Part shown: positions 36,652 through 46,887 of the stretch, piece by piece | Numbering within the stretch: the stretch's first letter is position 1 | How the letters are laid out: each line of letters begins with the position of its first letter | Origin: Pseudomonas oryzae | GTDB taxonomy: Bacteria; Pseudomonadota; Gammaproteobacteria; Pseudomonadales; Pseudomonadaceae | NCBI RefSeq assembly: GCF_900104805.1 | Contig: NZ_LT629751.1 | Coordinates: forward strand, 372,001-436,000 | DNA length: 64,000 nt | Reading direction: 5' to 3' | The notes under the pieces: generated by a model | What the model was told of the DNA's origin: nothing | The model's database searches: none | The model's input: only the letters and a program-made list of their open reading frames with translations | Program-made: the position numbers and the translations under genes

Positions 36652-37689
36652 TTACTCCCCATACCCCCGCGGATTCCCCGACTGCCAGCGCCAGGCGTCG
36701 GTCATCATCGCCTGCAGGCCGCGCTCGGCCTTCCAGCCCAGCTCGCGTTCGGCCTTGGCCGGATCGGCCCAGCATTCGGCGATATCGCCGGAGCGGCGTG
36801 GGGCGATGCGGTAGGGCACCGGGCGGCCGGAGGCACGCTCGAAGGCGCGGACCATCTCCAGCACGCTGTGGCCGTTGCCGGTACCGAGGTTCCACACGTG
36901 CACGCCGCTCTGCGCCGAGATCGCCCGCAGCGCCTTGAGGTGGCCGTCGGCCAGGTCGACCACGTGGATGTAGTCGCGCACGCCGGTGCCGTCGCATGTC
37001 GGGTAGTCGTCGCCGAATACCGCCAGCTCCGCGAGCTTGCCGATGGCCACCTGGGCGACGTAGGGCAGCAGGTTGTTGGGGATGCCGTTGGGATCCTCGC
37101 CGATCAACCCGCTCTCGTGGGCGCCGACCGGATTGAAGTAGCGCAGTACGGCGATGCTCCAGCGCGGCTCGGACAATGCCATGTCGCGCAGGATCTCCTC
37201 GACCATCAGCTTGGAGCGACCGTAGGGATTGGTCGGCGTGCCGGTGGGGAAGTCCTCGCGGATCGGCATCTGCGCCGGCTAGCCATACACCGTGGCCGAC
37301 GAGCTGAACACCAGGCGGAACACGCCGGCGCGGGCCATCGCCTGGCACAGGGTCACGCTGCCGGCGACGTTGTTCTCGTAGTAGGCCAGCGGCTCGCGCA
37401 CGCTCTCGCCCACCGCCTTGAGACCGGCGAAGTGCAGCACCGCGCCGATGCGGTGCGCGCGGAACAGACCGTCGAGCAGTTAGGCATCGCGAATGTCGCC
37501 CTCGACGAACAGCGGCGCCCGGCCGCAGATGCGCTCGACGCGGTGCAGCGATTCCGCCGAGCTATTGCACAGGTTGCCCAGCACCACCATCTCGAAGCCC
37601 GCCTCGAGCAGGACCAGGGTGGTGTGCGAGCCGATATAGCCGGCGCCGCCGGTTACCAGGATTTTTTCGGTCACGGAGGAGATATCCAT
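36652..37689 (-). pseudogene. galE: UDP-glucose 4-epimerase gene with two in-frame stops
   Basis: GalE interconverts UDP-glucose and UDP-galactose. The frame is open in homology from ATG 37689 over 345 codons, but it contains TAA at codon 70 (37480-37482) and TAG at codon 137 (37279-37281). Residue 38 is Gly ([10 protein letters not shown]) where the family has the NAD-contacting Asp (DNLCNS). All other landmarks remain: [30 protein letters not shown] and NPYGRSK. Each lesion could arise from one base change. Either the gene is recently inactivated or the stops are sequence errors. Confidence 0.85.
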
Positions 37690-37708
37690 TCAGAAGCGTA
37701 ACGTCTTG

Positions 37709-37768
37709 TGTAGGGGCGTATTCATGCGCCAACGCCGCTCCGTCGGGCGAATGAATTCGCCCCTGCAG
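37709..37768. repeat. REP-like inverted element
   Basis: GTAGGGGCGTATTCATGCGCC and GGGCGAATGAATTCGCCCC are near-complements separated by about 20 bases, with the typical CTGCAGG end. It lies between the mannose-1-phosphate guanylyltransferase gene and galE on the minus strand. Confidence 0.6.
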
Positions 37769-37786
37769 GGAGCGGGCATTGCAGCC

Positions 37787-39196
37787 TCAGGCTCGCCCAT
37801 ACTTGTCTTCGAAGCGCACAATGTCATCTTCGCCCAGGTACGAGCCGGACTGCACCTCGATCAGCTCCAACGGGATCACGCCGGGGTTCTCCAGGGCGTG
37901 GATCTGGCCGATGGGGATGTAGGTCGACTGGTTCTCGGTGACCAGGTAGGTCTTGTCGCCGTTGGTGACCTTGGCCGTGCCGCTGACCACGATCCAGTGC
38001 TCGGCGCGGTGGTGGTGCATCTGCACCGACAGCTTGGCACCGGGCTGCACGGTGATGCGCTTGACCTGGTAGCGGTGGCCGTTGTCGATGGAGTCGTACA
38101 TGCCCCACGGGCGGTAGACCTCGCGGTGATTGACGTGTTCCTGGCGGTCGTCGGCCTTGATCCGCTCGACGATTTTCTTCACGTCCTGCACCTTGTCCTT
38201 GTGCGCCACCAGCACGGCATCCTTGGTCTCGACGATCACCAGATCCTCGAGGCCCACGGTCGCCACCAGACGGCTGTCGGCGTGCACGTAGGTGTTGCGG
38301 GTGGCCTGGCCGAGCACGTCGCCCTTGAACACGTTGCCTTCGGCATCCTTGGCGCTGACGTCCCACAGCGCCGACCAGGAGCCGATGTCGCTCCAGCCGG
38401 CGTCCAGCGGCACCATGGCCGCGTCGTCGGTCTTCTCCATCACCGCGTAGTCGATGGAGTCCTCCGGGCAGGCGGCGAAGGCGGCGGCGTCCACACGGGT
38501 GAAGTGCATGTCCTGCTTGCCGCCGGCCAGCGCCGCGCGGCAGGCGGCGAGGATCGCCGGCTGGAAGCGCTCGAGCTCCTCCAGGTAGCGGCGGGTGCGG
38601 AACAGGAACATGCCGCTGTTCCAGAAGTAGTTGCCGCTGGCCAGGTAGTCGCGCGCGGTGGCGAGATCCGGCTTCTCGACGAAGCGGCTGACCGCGAAGC
38701 CGCCGTCGCCGAGCGCCTGGCCCTTCTCGATGTAGCCGTAGCCGGTTTCCGGATGGCTGGGGACGATGCCGAAAGTCACCAGCTTGCCGTCGGCGGCCAG
38801 CGGTAGCGCGGCGCGGATGCTGGCGTGGAAGGCCGGCACGTCCTGGATCAGATGATCGGCGGCCAGCACCAGCAGCAGCGGATCGCCCGCCTCCTCGATC
38901 GCCTGCAGCGCCGCCAGGGCGATGGCCGGCGCAGTGTTGCGGCCGACCGGCTCGAGCAGGATGGTCGCCCCTTCCATGCCCAGCTGGCGCAACTGCTCGG
39001 CGGCGAGGAAGCGGTGTTGCTCGTTGCAGATCAGCCGCGGCAGGCCGACCGCGAGGCCGTCCAGGCGCTGGATGGTCGCCTGCAGCATGGATAGCTGCGC
39101 GTCGGCCAGCGGCAGGAACTGCTTGGGATTGAGCTGGCGCGACAGCGGCCACAGGCGCGAGCCGGAGCCACCGGCCATGATGACGGGGAAAAGCAT
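37787..39196 (-). CDS. Mannose-1-phosphate guanylyltransferase / mannose-6-phosphate isomerase
   Basis: This bifunctional ManC/AlgA/WbpW-type enzyme makes mannose-6-phosphate and GDP-mannose. The 469-residue product has the pyrophosphorylase signature [19 protein letters not shown], the [10 protein letters not shown] motif, and a C-terminal cupin isomerase domain with [19 protein letters not shown]. The ATG at 39196 is preferred because AAGGA lies about eight bases upstream; ATG 39202 is the alternative. It supplies mannose and, via Gmd and Fcl, fucose. Confidence 0.93.
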   Translation of the reverse strand: MLFPVIMAGGSGSRLWPLSRQLNPKQFLPLADAQLSMLQATIQRLDGLAVGLPRLICNEQHRFLAAEQLRQLGMEGATILLEPVGRNTAPAIALAALQAIEEAGDPLLLVLAADHLIQDVPAFHASIRAALPLAADGKLVTFGIVPSHPETGYGYIEKGQALGDGGFAVSRFVEKPDLATARDYLASGNYFWNSGMFLFRTRRYLEELERFQPAILAACRAALAGGKQDMHFTRVDAAAFAACPEDSIDYAVMEKTDDAAMVPLDAGWSDIGSWSALWDVSAKDAEGNVFKGDVLGQATRNTYVHADSRLVATVGLEDLVIVETKDAVLVAHKDKVQDVKKIVERIKADDRQEHVNHREVYRPWGMYDSIDNGHRYQVKRITVQPGAKLSVQMHHHRAEHWIVVSGTAKVTNGDKTYLVTENQSTYIPIGQIHALENPGVIPLELIEVQSGSYLGEDDIVRFEDKYGRA

Positions 39197-39221
39197 GTTC
39201 ATAGTCCTTTGAAAATGTTGG

Positions 39222-39692
39222 TCAGCCCAGGGCCGCCAGATAGGCGCGCGAGTTGTCGTGCACTTCGGCACTGGCCTGCATCTCGGCCTGCGGCCACCAG
39301 CGATAGCGGTCGTGCTGCTCGGCCGGTGGCGCCAGGGGCACGCCGGCGGGCAGGCGCAGGTGGTAGCCGAGCACCACGTAATGGGTATCGGGGTTGGCGC
39401 CGGCCGCGCCGAACACGCTATCGGCGTAGAAGTGCTCGTACACGTCGAGCAGGCGCGCCTGGCCGCGCTCAAAGGCCAGCCCCAGCTCGCCCCAGGTCAG
39501 GCGGCGGAAGGCGGAATCCAGGCTTTCGTTCTTGCGGATGCGCCCGCCGGGTACGAACCAGAAGCCCTGCGCCGGACGATTCAGGCGCTGGCCGAGAAGG
39601 ATTTCCCCGGCGGCGTTCTCCACCACCAGATCGATGGACACCAGCGGTGTGGATGCCACCACGGTGCGGAAGGTTGCGTCAGTCAGCCACAT
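39222..39692 (-). CDS. gmm: GDP-mannose mannosyl hydrolase (Nudix)
   Basis: Gmm hydrolyses GDP-mannose and GDP-glucose to the sugar and GDP. The 156-residue product has the Gmm-type Nudix variant [20 protein letters not shown] followed by TWGELGL, where the canonical REUXEE is altered, as known for this subgroup. It lies between the WcaI-like and ManC-like genes, the same neighbours as in colanic acid clusters. It may tune the GDP-mannose pool. Confidence 0.85.
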   Translation of the reverse strand: MWLTDATFRTVVASTPLVSIDLVVENAAGEILLGQRLNRPAQGFWFVPGGRIRKNESLDSAFRRLTWGELGLAFERGQARLLDVYEHFYADSVFGAAGANPDTHYVVLGYHLRLPAGVPLAPPAEQHDRYRWWPQAEMQASAEVHDNSRAYLAALG

Positions 39693-39695
39693 GCT

Positions 39696-40904
39696 TCAGA
39701 CCTCGACCAGGAAACGGCCCAGGATGCGCTCCTTGTCGAGGAACTCGCGGGCATACTCGGTGGCGATGGTATTGGGCATCGGCATGGCCAGGGTTTGCTC
39801 GATACCGGCGAGCAGGGCATCTACCGACTCCGGTTCGATCAGCGTGGCGATGCCCGGATACTCGCCGCACAGCAGCCCCAGGCTGGTGTCGGGATCGGCG
39901 GTGATCAGCGCGTTGCCGCCCACCGCGAGAATGTTGGTCAGCTTGGACGGCAGCACGGCGTCGGCAGCGCCACGCTTCTGGATCACCAGATGGCAATCGG
40001 CCGAAGCCAGCAGCAGCGGAAGATCCTCATAGGGCTGCAGGGGAGCGAACACTACGTTGCTCAGTCCCTTGCTCGCCACCATATCGACCAGTCTGGACTT
40101 GCCGGCCCCCTCACCGACGATCAGGAACACCATGTCGCTGCGCGACTGCAGGCGCTCGGCGGCCGCGATCACGGTTTCCATGCCCTGCTTCTCGCCGATG
40201 TTGCCCGAATAGAGCAGCACCCGCTTGCCCGGCTCGACGCCGAGGCGCTCGAGCAGGGCAGGGGAGTAGGGCACGTTCTGGAAGCGCGCGGTTTCCGACC
40301 AGTTGGGGAAGAAGCGCAGCGCCTGTTTGCTCACCCCCTTGTGGCGGGCGCGCTGCAGCATACCGCTGGAAATGGTCGACACCCGGTCGAAGGCGCGCAG
40401 GATCGTCCGTTCGGCAGCGAAGGCGAAGCGCTTGAGCACCCCGCCCTTGGCGATGCCGAGGCCGAACAGCGCATCGACCTCGTAGTCCTGGATGTGCAGC
40501 ACCGACTTGGCGCCGGTCAGCTTGGCCAGCAGCAGTACCTGCGGTGCGCAGAACAGGGTCGGCACCACCAGGATGACCAGCTCCGGCCTCCAGCGCACCT
40601 GGCCGAGCACCGCCAGCGACGAGGACAGCGAAAAGCTGGCCAGATGCAGCATGCGCTTGAGCGCGCTGGGCTTGGCAGGGACATACAACGGGCAGCGGGT
40701 CACCGTCACCCCGTCCTCCCGGCGCGTGTCATAGCGCAGGGAAGAGAAGCCCTTCCGGACCTTCCAGTCCGGGTAGTAGGGCGGCGCAGTGACCACCCGC
40801 ACCTCATGCCCCTGGGCCGCCAGCCAGCGGGCCATTTCGCCGCTGTACTTGCCGATGCCGGTCAGCTCGGGGCTGTAGTTGATGCCGTACACCAGGATCT
40901 TCAT
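39696..40904 (-). CDS. WcaI-type glycosyltransferase (GT4)
   Basis: The 402-residue product starts MKILVYGINYSPELTGIGKYSGEMA, the classic start of WcaI, the colanic acid fucosyltransferase-type enzyme, and has the GT-B layout with a C-terminal nucleotide domain (LLYSGNIGEKQGMETVI; CHLVIQKRGAADAVLPSKL). It is cytoplasmic or membrane-associated and would transfer a sugar from a nucleotide donor to the lipid-linked repeat. The presence of gmd and fcl beside it makes fucose a plausible donor sugar. Confidence 0.85.
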   Translation of the reverse strand: MKILVYGINYSPELTGIGKYSGEMARWLAAQGHEVRVVTAPPYYPDWKVRKGFSSLRYDTRREDGVTVTRCPLYVPAKPSALKRMLHLASFSLSSSLAVLGQVRWRPELVILVVPTLFCAPQVLLLAKLTGAKSVLHIQDYEVDALFGLGIAKGGVLKRFAFAAERTILRAFDRVSTISSGMLQRARHKGVSKQALRFFPNWSETARFQNVPYSPALLERLGVEPGKRVLLYSGNIGEKQGMETVIAAAERLQSRSDMVFLIVGEGAGKSRLVDMVASKGLSNVVFAPLQPYEDLPLLLASADCHLVIQKRGAADAVLPSKLTNILAVGGNALITADPDTSLGLLCGEYPGIATLIEPESVDALLAGIEQTLAMPMPNTIATEYAREFLDKERILGRFLVEV

Positions 40905-41882
40905 TCAGTGCGTCCGTGCTTGTTCCACGTTCTCGACATACCAGCGATAGGCATCGCGCAGGCCGTCCTCCAGGCCGATGCTGGCCTGCCAGCCCAGCGC
41001 CCTGAGGCGCGACACGTCCATCAGCTTGCGCGGCGTGCCGTCCGGCTTGCTCGCATCGAAGCTCAGTCGGCCGGTGAAGCCGGTGACCCTGGCGATGGTT
41101 TCCGCCAGCTCGCGGATGGTGCAGTCCACCCCGGTACCGACGTTGATGTGCGAGAGCATCGGCTGGGTGTTGTCGCGGTAGGTGGCGTCGTCCAGTTCCA
41201 TCACGTGCACGCTGGCGGCGGCCATGTCGTCCACATGCAGGAATTCGCGCATCGGCGTGCCGCTGCCCCAGATCACCACCTCCTCGTCGCCGCGCTGCAC
41301 CGCCTCGTGGAAGCGGCGCAGCAGCGCCGGGATCACGTGGCTGTTCTCCGGGTGGAAGTTGTCGTGCGGGCCGTAGAGGTTGGTCGGCATCACGCTGCGG
41401 TAGTCGCGACCGTGCTGGCGGTTGTAGCTCTCGCACAGCTTGATGCCGGCGATCTTGGCGATGGCGTAGGGCTCGTTGGTCGGCTCGAGGATGCCGGTGA
41501 GCAGCGCCGCTTCCTGCATCGGCTGCTGCGCATGCTTGGGGTAGATGCACGAGGAACCGAGGAACAGCAGCTTCTGCACACCGCTCACGTGGGCGGCGTG
41601 CACGATGTTGGCCTCGATCATCAGGTTCTCGTAGATGAAGTCGGCCGGGTAGCTGTTGTTGGCGTGGATGCCGCCCACCTTGGCCGCCGCGAGATAGACC
41701 TGGTCGATCTTGTTGGCCTGGAAGTAGGCCTGCACCGCCGCCTGGTCGAGCAGGTTCAGCTCGTCGCGGCCGGCGGTGAGGATGTTGGCGTAGCCCAGTG
41801 CCTTGAGACGGCGGACGATGGCCGAGCCGACCATGCCGCGATGGCCGGCGACGAAGACGCTCTGGTTGAGATCGCGGGCCAC
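40905..41882 (-). CDS. fcl: GDP-L-fucose synthase
   Basis: Fcl (WcaG) converts GDP-4-keto-6-deoxymannose to GDP-L-fucose. The GTG start at 41882 follows GGTGGAGA and begins [21 protein letters not shown]; the product is 325 residues. It has the NADP-binding loop [10 protein letters not shown], the SSCIYPKHA segment and the YAIAK catalytic Tyr-Lys. It follows gmd by 2 bp, forming the GDP-fucose pair. Confidence 0.94.
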   Translation of the reverse strand: MARDLNQSVFVAGHRGMVGSAIVRRLKALGYANILTAGRDELNLLDQAAVQAYFQANKIDQVYLAAAKVGGIHANNSYPADFIYENLMIEANIVHAAHVSGVQKLLFLGSSCIYPKHAQQPMQEAALLTGILEPTNEPYAIAKIAGIKLCESYNRQHGRDYRSVMPTNLYGPHDNFHPENSHVIPALLRRFHEAVQRGDEEVVIWGSGTPMREFLHVDDMAAASVHVMELDDATYRDNTQPMLSHINVGTGVDCTIRELAETIARVTGFTGRLSFDASKPDGTPRKLMDVSRLRALGWQASIGLEDGLRDAYRWYVENVEQARTH

Positions 41883-41884
41883 GC

Positions 41885-43006
41885 TCAGTTCTCCACCGAC
41901 ACCGGCACGTCGTGGCCGTGCTGCTTGAGCAGGGCGTGACGCTGGGCGACTTTCAGATCCTCGCGGACCATCTCGGCGCACATTTCCTGCACGGTGATTT
42001 CCGGCACCCAGCCGAGCTTCTGCTTGGCCTTGCTCGGGTCGCCCAGCAGGGTTTCCACCTCGGCCGGACGGAAGTAGCGCGGATCGACGCGCACGATCAC
42101 GTCGCCCACCTTGAGCGCCGGGGCCTTGTCGCCGTCGATGCGCTCGACGACGGCCATTTCGTCCACGCCCTGGCCCTCGAAGCGCAGGGTGATGCCCAGC
42201 TCGGCCGCCGACCAGGTGATGAACTCGCGCACCGAGTACTGCACGCCGGTGGCGATCACGAAGTCTTCCGGCTGCTCCTGCTGCAGCATCATCCACTGCA
42301 TGCGCACGTAGTCCTTGGCGTGGCCCCAGTCGCGCAGCGCATCCATGTTGCCCATGTACAGGCACTGCTCGAGGCCCTGGGCGATGTTGGCCAGGCCACG
42401 GGTGATCTTGCGGGTCACGAAGGTTTCGCCACGGCGCGGCGACTCGTGGTTGAACAGGATGCCGTTGCAGGCATACATGCCGTAGGCCTCGCGGTAGTTC
42501 ACGGTGATCCAGTAGGCGTACAGCTTGGCCACCGCGTAGGGCGAGCGCGGATAGAAGGGGGTGGTTTCCTTCTGCGGGATCTCCTGCACCAGGCCGTACA
42601 GCTCGGAGGTGGAGGCCTGGTAGAAGCGGGTCTTCTTCTCCAGGCCCAGCAGGCGGATGGCCTCGAGGATGCGCAGGGTACCCATGGCATCGACGTCGGC
42701 GGTGTATTCGGGCGACTCGAAGCTTACCGCCACGTGCGACTGGGCGCCGAGGTTGTATACCTCGTCCGGCTGCACCTGCTGGATGATGCGGGTGAGGTTG
42801 GAGGAGTCGGAGAGGTCGCCGTAGTGCAGGACGAAGTTGCGGTTATCGACGTGCGGGTCCTGGTAGATGTGGTCCACGCGCTGGGTGTTGAAGGAGGAAG
42901 CGCGGCGCTTGATGCCATGCACTTCATAGCCCTTTTCCAGCAGGAACTCTGCGAGATAGGAGCCGTCCTGGCCAGTGATGCCGGTGATAAGGGCGCGTTT
43001 TTTCAT
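41885..43006 (-). CDS. gmd: GDP-mannose 4,6-dehydratase
   Basis: Gmd makes GDP-4-keto-6-deoxymannose, the first step toward GDP-fucose. The 373-residue product has [24 protein letters not shown], the ASTSELYG segment and the [10 protein letters not shown] catalytic motif, all typical of bacterial Gmd. Length matches E. coli Gmd. The adjacent fcl confirms the fucose pathway. Confidence 0.96.
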   Translation of the reverse strand: MKKRALITGITGQDGSYLAEFLLEKGYEVHGIKRRASSFNTQRVDHIYQDPHVDNRNFVLHYGDLSDSSNLTRIIQQVQPDEVYNLGAQSHVAVSFESPEYTADVDAMGTLRILEAIRLLGLEKKTRFYQASTSELYGLVQEIPQKETTPFYPRSPYAVAKLYAYWITVNYREAYGMYACNGILFNHESPRRGETFVTRKITRGLANIAQGLEQCLYMGNMDALRDWGHAKDYVRMQWMMLQQEQPEDFVIATGVQYSVREFITWSAAELGITLRFEGQGVDEMAVVERIDGDKAPALKVGDVIVRVDPRYFRPAEVETLLGDPSKAKQKLGWVPEITVQEMCAEMVREDLKVAQRHALLKQHGHDVPVSVEN

Positions 43007-43113
43007 TGCCTAATTCCTTGTTTCTGGTTTGGACTAAGTGCACTAAATGCGGCTTAAGGTTGGTTGTTGTGTGTTATTTCTTGTGGTTGTTCAGAAGAAG
43101 ATAGGTGAAAAGC

Positions 43114-44181
43114 TCAAAAAGCTGTTTGCTCGCGAGACACAGGCTGCGAGTGTCTGGAAAAAAAGCGAAGCATAGGACGTTCTACCCACAAGTGTAAAAT
43201 AATTCCTGATAGTACACATGAAATGGCAGAGAATAGGTAGGTAATCAGGGCTCCATAGAAGCCTGATAATCCGAAAGCAATGGCTAGCTTGCAGATTAAA
43301 CTGATTAGAGGGAAGTGGAGAAGGTATATACTGTAAGATGCGTCCCCGATAGTCTTGGGCAGGAAGCCTGTTGCAATTCGAGCCCCCCCGTCTTCTAGTT
43401 TCACTAATCCATAAATAATCAGGCAGCTGGTAAGGCCATAGCCCACGAACTCAAAGGTGTTTTCGTACTTTTCTGATATCGGAAAAGCCACCTCATAGAG
43501 ACCAAAAGCAATGAAGGCTATAATTCCAGTTGCAGCAGATCCCACAGGAGGAAACAACATTTTTTTCGAGCGACAGAGAAGCGCTACTCCAACTCCCAGA
43601 AAGAAGTAGGAAACGTGTAGGCTGCCGATGAACGACCATGGGAATGATTTTCCGAAGACGGCTGCACTCACAATCACTACCAGTGCCGCTACCGCAAGTG
43701 AGCGACTCAGAATTGCCATCAGCACCAGAAAGTAGAAAGCCATCTCATACTGAAGGCTCCAGGCCACAATTATGACTGGAGCGCCAGTCCCTCCAACCAC
43801 ATCCGGATCTAGTGGCATAAGGCTCAATGCCTTGAGGATCAGCAATGGGTCAGATGGTATTGTCTCCCGCAGGGATGGAACCCAAAGGGCTGAGAGATAC
43901 ACTGCTAGAAAAACAAACCAGTAAATGGGATAGATTCGAACTAAACGCTTGCGGATGTACTCTAGGGCGCGGGAAGGTTTGGTCATGTCCGCATAGTGAA
44001 CATGTGTGATTATGAAGCCGCTCAGGACAAAAAAGAACTCAACCCCCGAGTCTCCAAAGCGGAACGGAACTGCGAAAGCTTGGATGCCGAAGTATTTGTC
44101 AAGAGCTATCGTTGCACCCAAGTGGTAGAAAACAACCAGAAGAGCTGCTGCCGCTCGGCAGGCTTGTAAGGATTTATACAT
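43114..44181 (-). CDS. Acyltransferase 3 family membrane protein
   Basis: The 355-residue product starts YKSLQACRAAAALLVVFYHLGA, a hallmark of the acyltransferase 3 family with the conserved His, and has about ten membrane helices plus FFFVLSGFIITHVHY. Such proteins O-acetylate or otherwise acylate polysaccharides. Its codon and base composition is clearly more AT-rich than gmd next to it, which suggests separate acquisition. Intergenic spacers on both sides (43007-43113 and 44182-44264) are also AT-rich and hold no gene. Confidence 0.88.
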   Translation of the reverse strand: MYKSLQACRAAAALLVVFYHLGATIALDKYFGIQAFAVPFRFGDSGVEFFFVLSGFIITHVHYADMTKPSRALEYIRKRLVRIYPIYWFVFLAVYLSALWVPSLRETIPSDPLLILKALSLMPLDPDVVGGTGAPVIIVAWSLQYEMAFYFLVLMAILSRSLAVAALVVIVSAAVFGKSFPWSFIGSLHVSYFFLGVGVALLCRSKKMLFPPVGSAATGIIAFIAFGLYEVAFPISEKYENTFEFVGYGLTSCLIIYGLVKLEDGGARIATGFLPKTIGDASYSIYLLHFPLISLICKLAIAFGLSGFYGALITYLFSAISCVLSGIILHLWVERPMLRFFSRHSQPVSREQTAF

Positions 44182-44264
44182 GATTTACTAGTGGTTGCTT
44201 TTGGGGTTTTCCCCTTTAAATTAACTAAGGGGGTGTTTTGTTTTTTCTAGGGTTGGTGTTTTTA

Positions 44265-45182
44265 TTAGTTTGTCAGCTTCAGTCCGGTTAATCGCTCAAG
44301 AATCTGCACGCGCTCCGTGTTGGAGGTGGCACCTTTAAGGGCATGCTCGAACTCCATGATCTTGGCGCCAACCAGAAAACGGTACCAGTAGCCTTGCAGG
44401 AAGTGGTAAACGAGGCCCGAGCGGCCATCGAGGAAGCCGAGCTGGAAGATGTAGCGCCATAGGAAGTACAGCAGCGCACTCAGCGTAAATGGAATGCGGT
44501 TGTAGATCTTTTCCTTGATGAACCGCTTGAGTGCCGCCTGACCGGAGGCACTGGCGGTGGTGAGTCCTTTTTCCTTGGCAAACAGACCGTAGCGCTGGTT
44601 AAGTACTTCAATGGCCTCACGGGTAGCGTACTTGTTGTGCTTGTCCGTAAAGTAGGTGATGTCGTTCAGGTTATGATCTGCAAAGCCGCCCTTAAGGATG
44701 ACTGTACGGCCGCCTTTGACCACCACATGCTCGTCCATCCAGCGGTCCTCTACACGGCCATGGCCGCGCCGCCACAGACGAAGCATCAGCAGCGGGTAGC
44801 GTCCGCCATGGCGCACCCAGCGATCCATGAAAATATGTTTTCGATTTAGGTTAACGCCCACTACATCAGTTGGCAGAGCCGGCAACTGGGTACTGATGGT
44901 GACAGCCAGATCCGGTTCGATGATTTCATCTGCATCAAGACGGAGAATCCAGTCGCCCGTGATGGGCGCATTTTCCAGGGCCCAGTTGAACTGCGCAGAC
45001 TGGTTCACGAATGGATTCTGCAGGACGAGCGCACCACACCGCTCGGCAATTGCCACGGTGTCATCTTTGGAGAAAGAGTCCACTATGATGATCTGTGAGG
45101 CTAAGAGCTGCACGGAGCGTATGGCCCGCTCCAAATGCATGGCTTCGTTGTAGGTCAGGATGATGACCGTGACGCTGCTCAT
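44265..45182 (-). CDS. GT2-family glycosyltransferase (WaaE/KdtX-like)
   Basis: The 305-residue product begins SSVTVIILTYNEAMHLERAI, an inverting GT2 start, with the DXD-like LRLDADEII and the later HGGRYPLLMLRLWRRGHGRVEDRWMDEHVV. The latter matches the WaaE/colanic-acid-WcaA-like subgroup. A short C-terminal hydrophobic region may tether it to the membrane. It overlaps the wcaF-like gene upstream. Confidence 0.85.
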   Translation of the reverse strand: MSSVTVIILTYNEAMHLERAIRSVQLLASQIIIVDSFSKDDTVAIAERCGALVLQNPFVNQSAQFNWALENAPITGDWILRLDADEIIEPDLAVTISTQLPALPTDVVGVNLNRKHIFMDRWVRHGGRYPLLMLRLWRRGHGRVEDRWMDEHVVVKGGRTVILKGGFADHNLNDITYFTDKHNKYATREAIEVLNQRYGLFAKEKGLTTASASGQAALKRFIKEKIYNRIPFTLSALLYFLWRYIFQLGFLDGRSGLVYHFLQGYWYRFLVGAKIMEFEHALKGATSNTERVQILERLTGLKLTN

Positions 45183-45736
45183 GCGATATTCCTGTTTCTT
45201 TCGCCAATCTTCCGGGCCGGATGCCCGGCGTACACTGTCCAAGGTTCGGTAATGCTTTTGCTCACGACGGAACGTGCTCCGACTACAACGCCTTCGGCCA
45301 CATTGACCCCCAGAGATACAAAGGCTTCTGCGCAGATCCACGCATGTGCGCCAATCACAATTGGTTTCGCAAACAGCTGAAAGTTAGGGCTATTGTAATC
45401 GTGCGAGCCACCACACAGATGTGCACCTTGCGAAATCACGGCGCACTCGCCAACAATAATCCGGTCCATGCAGTACAGCGTGGCACCATCACCAATGCCC
45501 ACATAGTCGCCCAGATCGAGATTCCAGGGCGCCCATATCCTTACACCCGGGTAGACATGCACGCCTTTACCGAGTTTGGCACCGAAAATTTTCAGCAGGA
45601 ACGCCCGCCAGCTATGCAGTGGCCGCGGACTCGGTTTGAAAAGTAACAGCCATACAATTCCCCAAAGTTGTCGCTTTGCGCGGTGCGAAAGCGAAAAAGA
45701 GGCCTCGGTATGTGGATTGTTTCCCTGAATAATCAA
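45179..45736 (-). CDS. WcaF-type acetyltransferase
   Basis: The 185-residue product contains hexapeptide left-handed beta-helix repeats (GVHVYPGVRIWAPWNLDLG; VGIGDGATLYCMD; IGAHAWICAEAFV) and resembles WcaF of the colanic acid cluster. It would acetylate a sugar of the repeat unit using acetyl-CoA. It overlaps the genes on either side by 4 bp. Confidence 0.88.
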   Translation of the reverse strand: MIIQGNNPHTEASFSLSHRAKRQLWGIVWLLLFKPSPRPLHSWRAFLLKIFGAKLGKGVHVYPGVRIWAPWNLDLGDYVGIGDGATLYCMDRIIVGECAVISQGAHLCGGSHDYNSPNFQLFAKPIVIGAHAWICAEAFVSLGVNVAEGVVVGARSVVSKSITEPWTVYAGHPARKIGERNRNIA

Positions 45737-46887
45737 TGCTGATGCTCTTTAATGATATTGATAAGGCGCTCTGCACTTCGATGGATGTGGAATTTCTCAG
45801 AAAAGCAGGATTTTGCTTTCTGTTGCATGGTGATTCGATCCTCAGTGGAGAGTGACAGCCATTTGTTAAGGTTGCTCAATGTCCCCCTTAGAGAGTCATC
45901 GTCTACGAAACCTGATTGTGTGGCTTCTACCTCGCGCCAGATATTCACCTTGTTGCTGATTAGAACAGGCTTTCCGCAGGCTAAAGCTTCAGCAACCACA
46001 ATTCCAAAGTTTTCTTGATGCGATGGTAGACAGAAAACATCAGAAGCATAGTAGGCTCCCCATTTTTCTGAATCTCGCAACATGCCGGGCCACGTAACTC
46101 TGCTTGCTATCCCGAGACGTTTGGCCTGTGCGGTTAATGTCGCTTTCCAGCCTGTTTGGTCAGGGCCAGCCATAATAAGGTGTAATGATTTGTCATTTTT
46201 GGCTGTTTGTGCGAAAGCTTCAATTAACAAGTCACAGCCTTTCTTTTCATGTATCCGGCTAAGAAAAAGAATTAATCTCTTGTTTTTTAGTTCTGGAAAC
46301 TTATCTAGAAACGCCGATGACAGTCCTTCATCTATGGGGGGGGCGTCTGTTCCATATGAAGAGACTGCTTCTTTGGCGCTATATAGCCAGAAAGACTCGC
46401 GTGCTAGTCGACGTTCTTCTTCACAGGTGAAAATTACTGCCTTTGCGTCGCGCAGTGTTCGATACTCGGCCCATGGCCAGTACAGCCATTTCTTTAGGTG
46501 CTTGAGAGGATAGGTTTTTTTGAACCATGGGTCTAACATGCCATGTGTGAATACAAAATAAGGAGTTTCTGTGCCTGCTAAGACGCTGTGTGCAGCTCTA
46601 CCATGGTATTGCCAAAGGCCATCAATGATGACGGCATCATAGTTATTTTTGTTTTTATTTAACCATTCCTTTAGTTTTGGTGTGTAAGCGTAGTTTCCCG
46701 CTCCGGGGCCAAGGGCATGTATTTTGGGGAGAGTAGGGTCTGAATGCCAAATGCTGCCAGGCTTATCACAGCATGCGATTTCTGCTTCAACTCCAAGTGC
46801 AGGGTATGCCCGGCATAACTGTTTGATTCCTTCGACTGTTCCACCTGCTTCTGGGTTTGTGGTGGGGATCAGATGCAATATTCTCAA
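45733..46887 (-). CDS. GT4-family glycosyltransferase
   Basis: The 384-residue product has a GT-B fold. Motifs are LHLIPTTNPEAGGTVEGIKQL at the start (Gly-rich acceptor loop), SRIHEKKGCDLLIEAF for the nucleotide domain, and SHQENFGIVVAEALACGKPV with the conserved E-x7-E pair. It is one of several retaining glycosyltransferases of the locus; donor and acceptor sugars cannot be told. AT-rich relative to the flanks. Confidence 0.88.
   Translation of the reverse strand: MRILHLIPTTNPEAGGTVEGIKQLCRAYPALGVEAEIACCDKPGSIWHSDPTLPKIHALGPGAGNYAYTPKLKEWLNKNKNNYDAVIIDGLWQYHGRAAHSVLAGTETPYFVFTHGMLDPWFKKTYPLKHLKKWLYWPWAEYRTLRDAKAVIFTCEEERRLARESFWLYSAKEAVSSYGTDAPPIDEGLSSAFLDKFPELKNKRLILFLSRIHEKKGCDLLIEAFAQTAKNDKSLHLIMAGPDQTGWKATLTAQAKRLGIASRVTWPGMLRDSEKWGAYYASDVFCLPSHQENFGIVVAEALACGKPVLISNKVNIWREVEATQSGFVDDDSLRGTLSNLNKWLSLSTEDRITMQQKAKSCFSEKFHIHRSAERLINIIKEHQH

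Noticed and set aside
36652-37689. Annotating galE as two short genes
   Set aside because: The three pieces are collinear in one frame with no shift and share one ancestor; single-base nonsense changes explain the breaks better.
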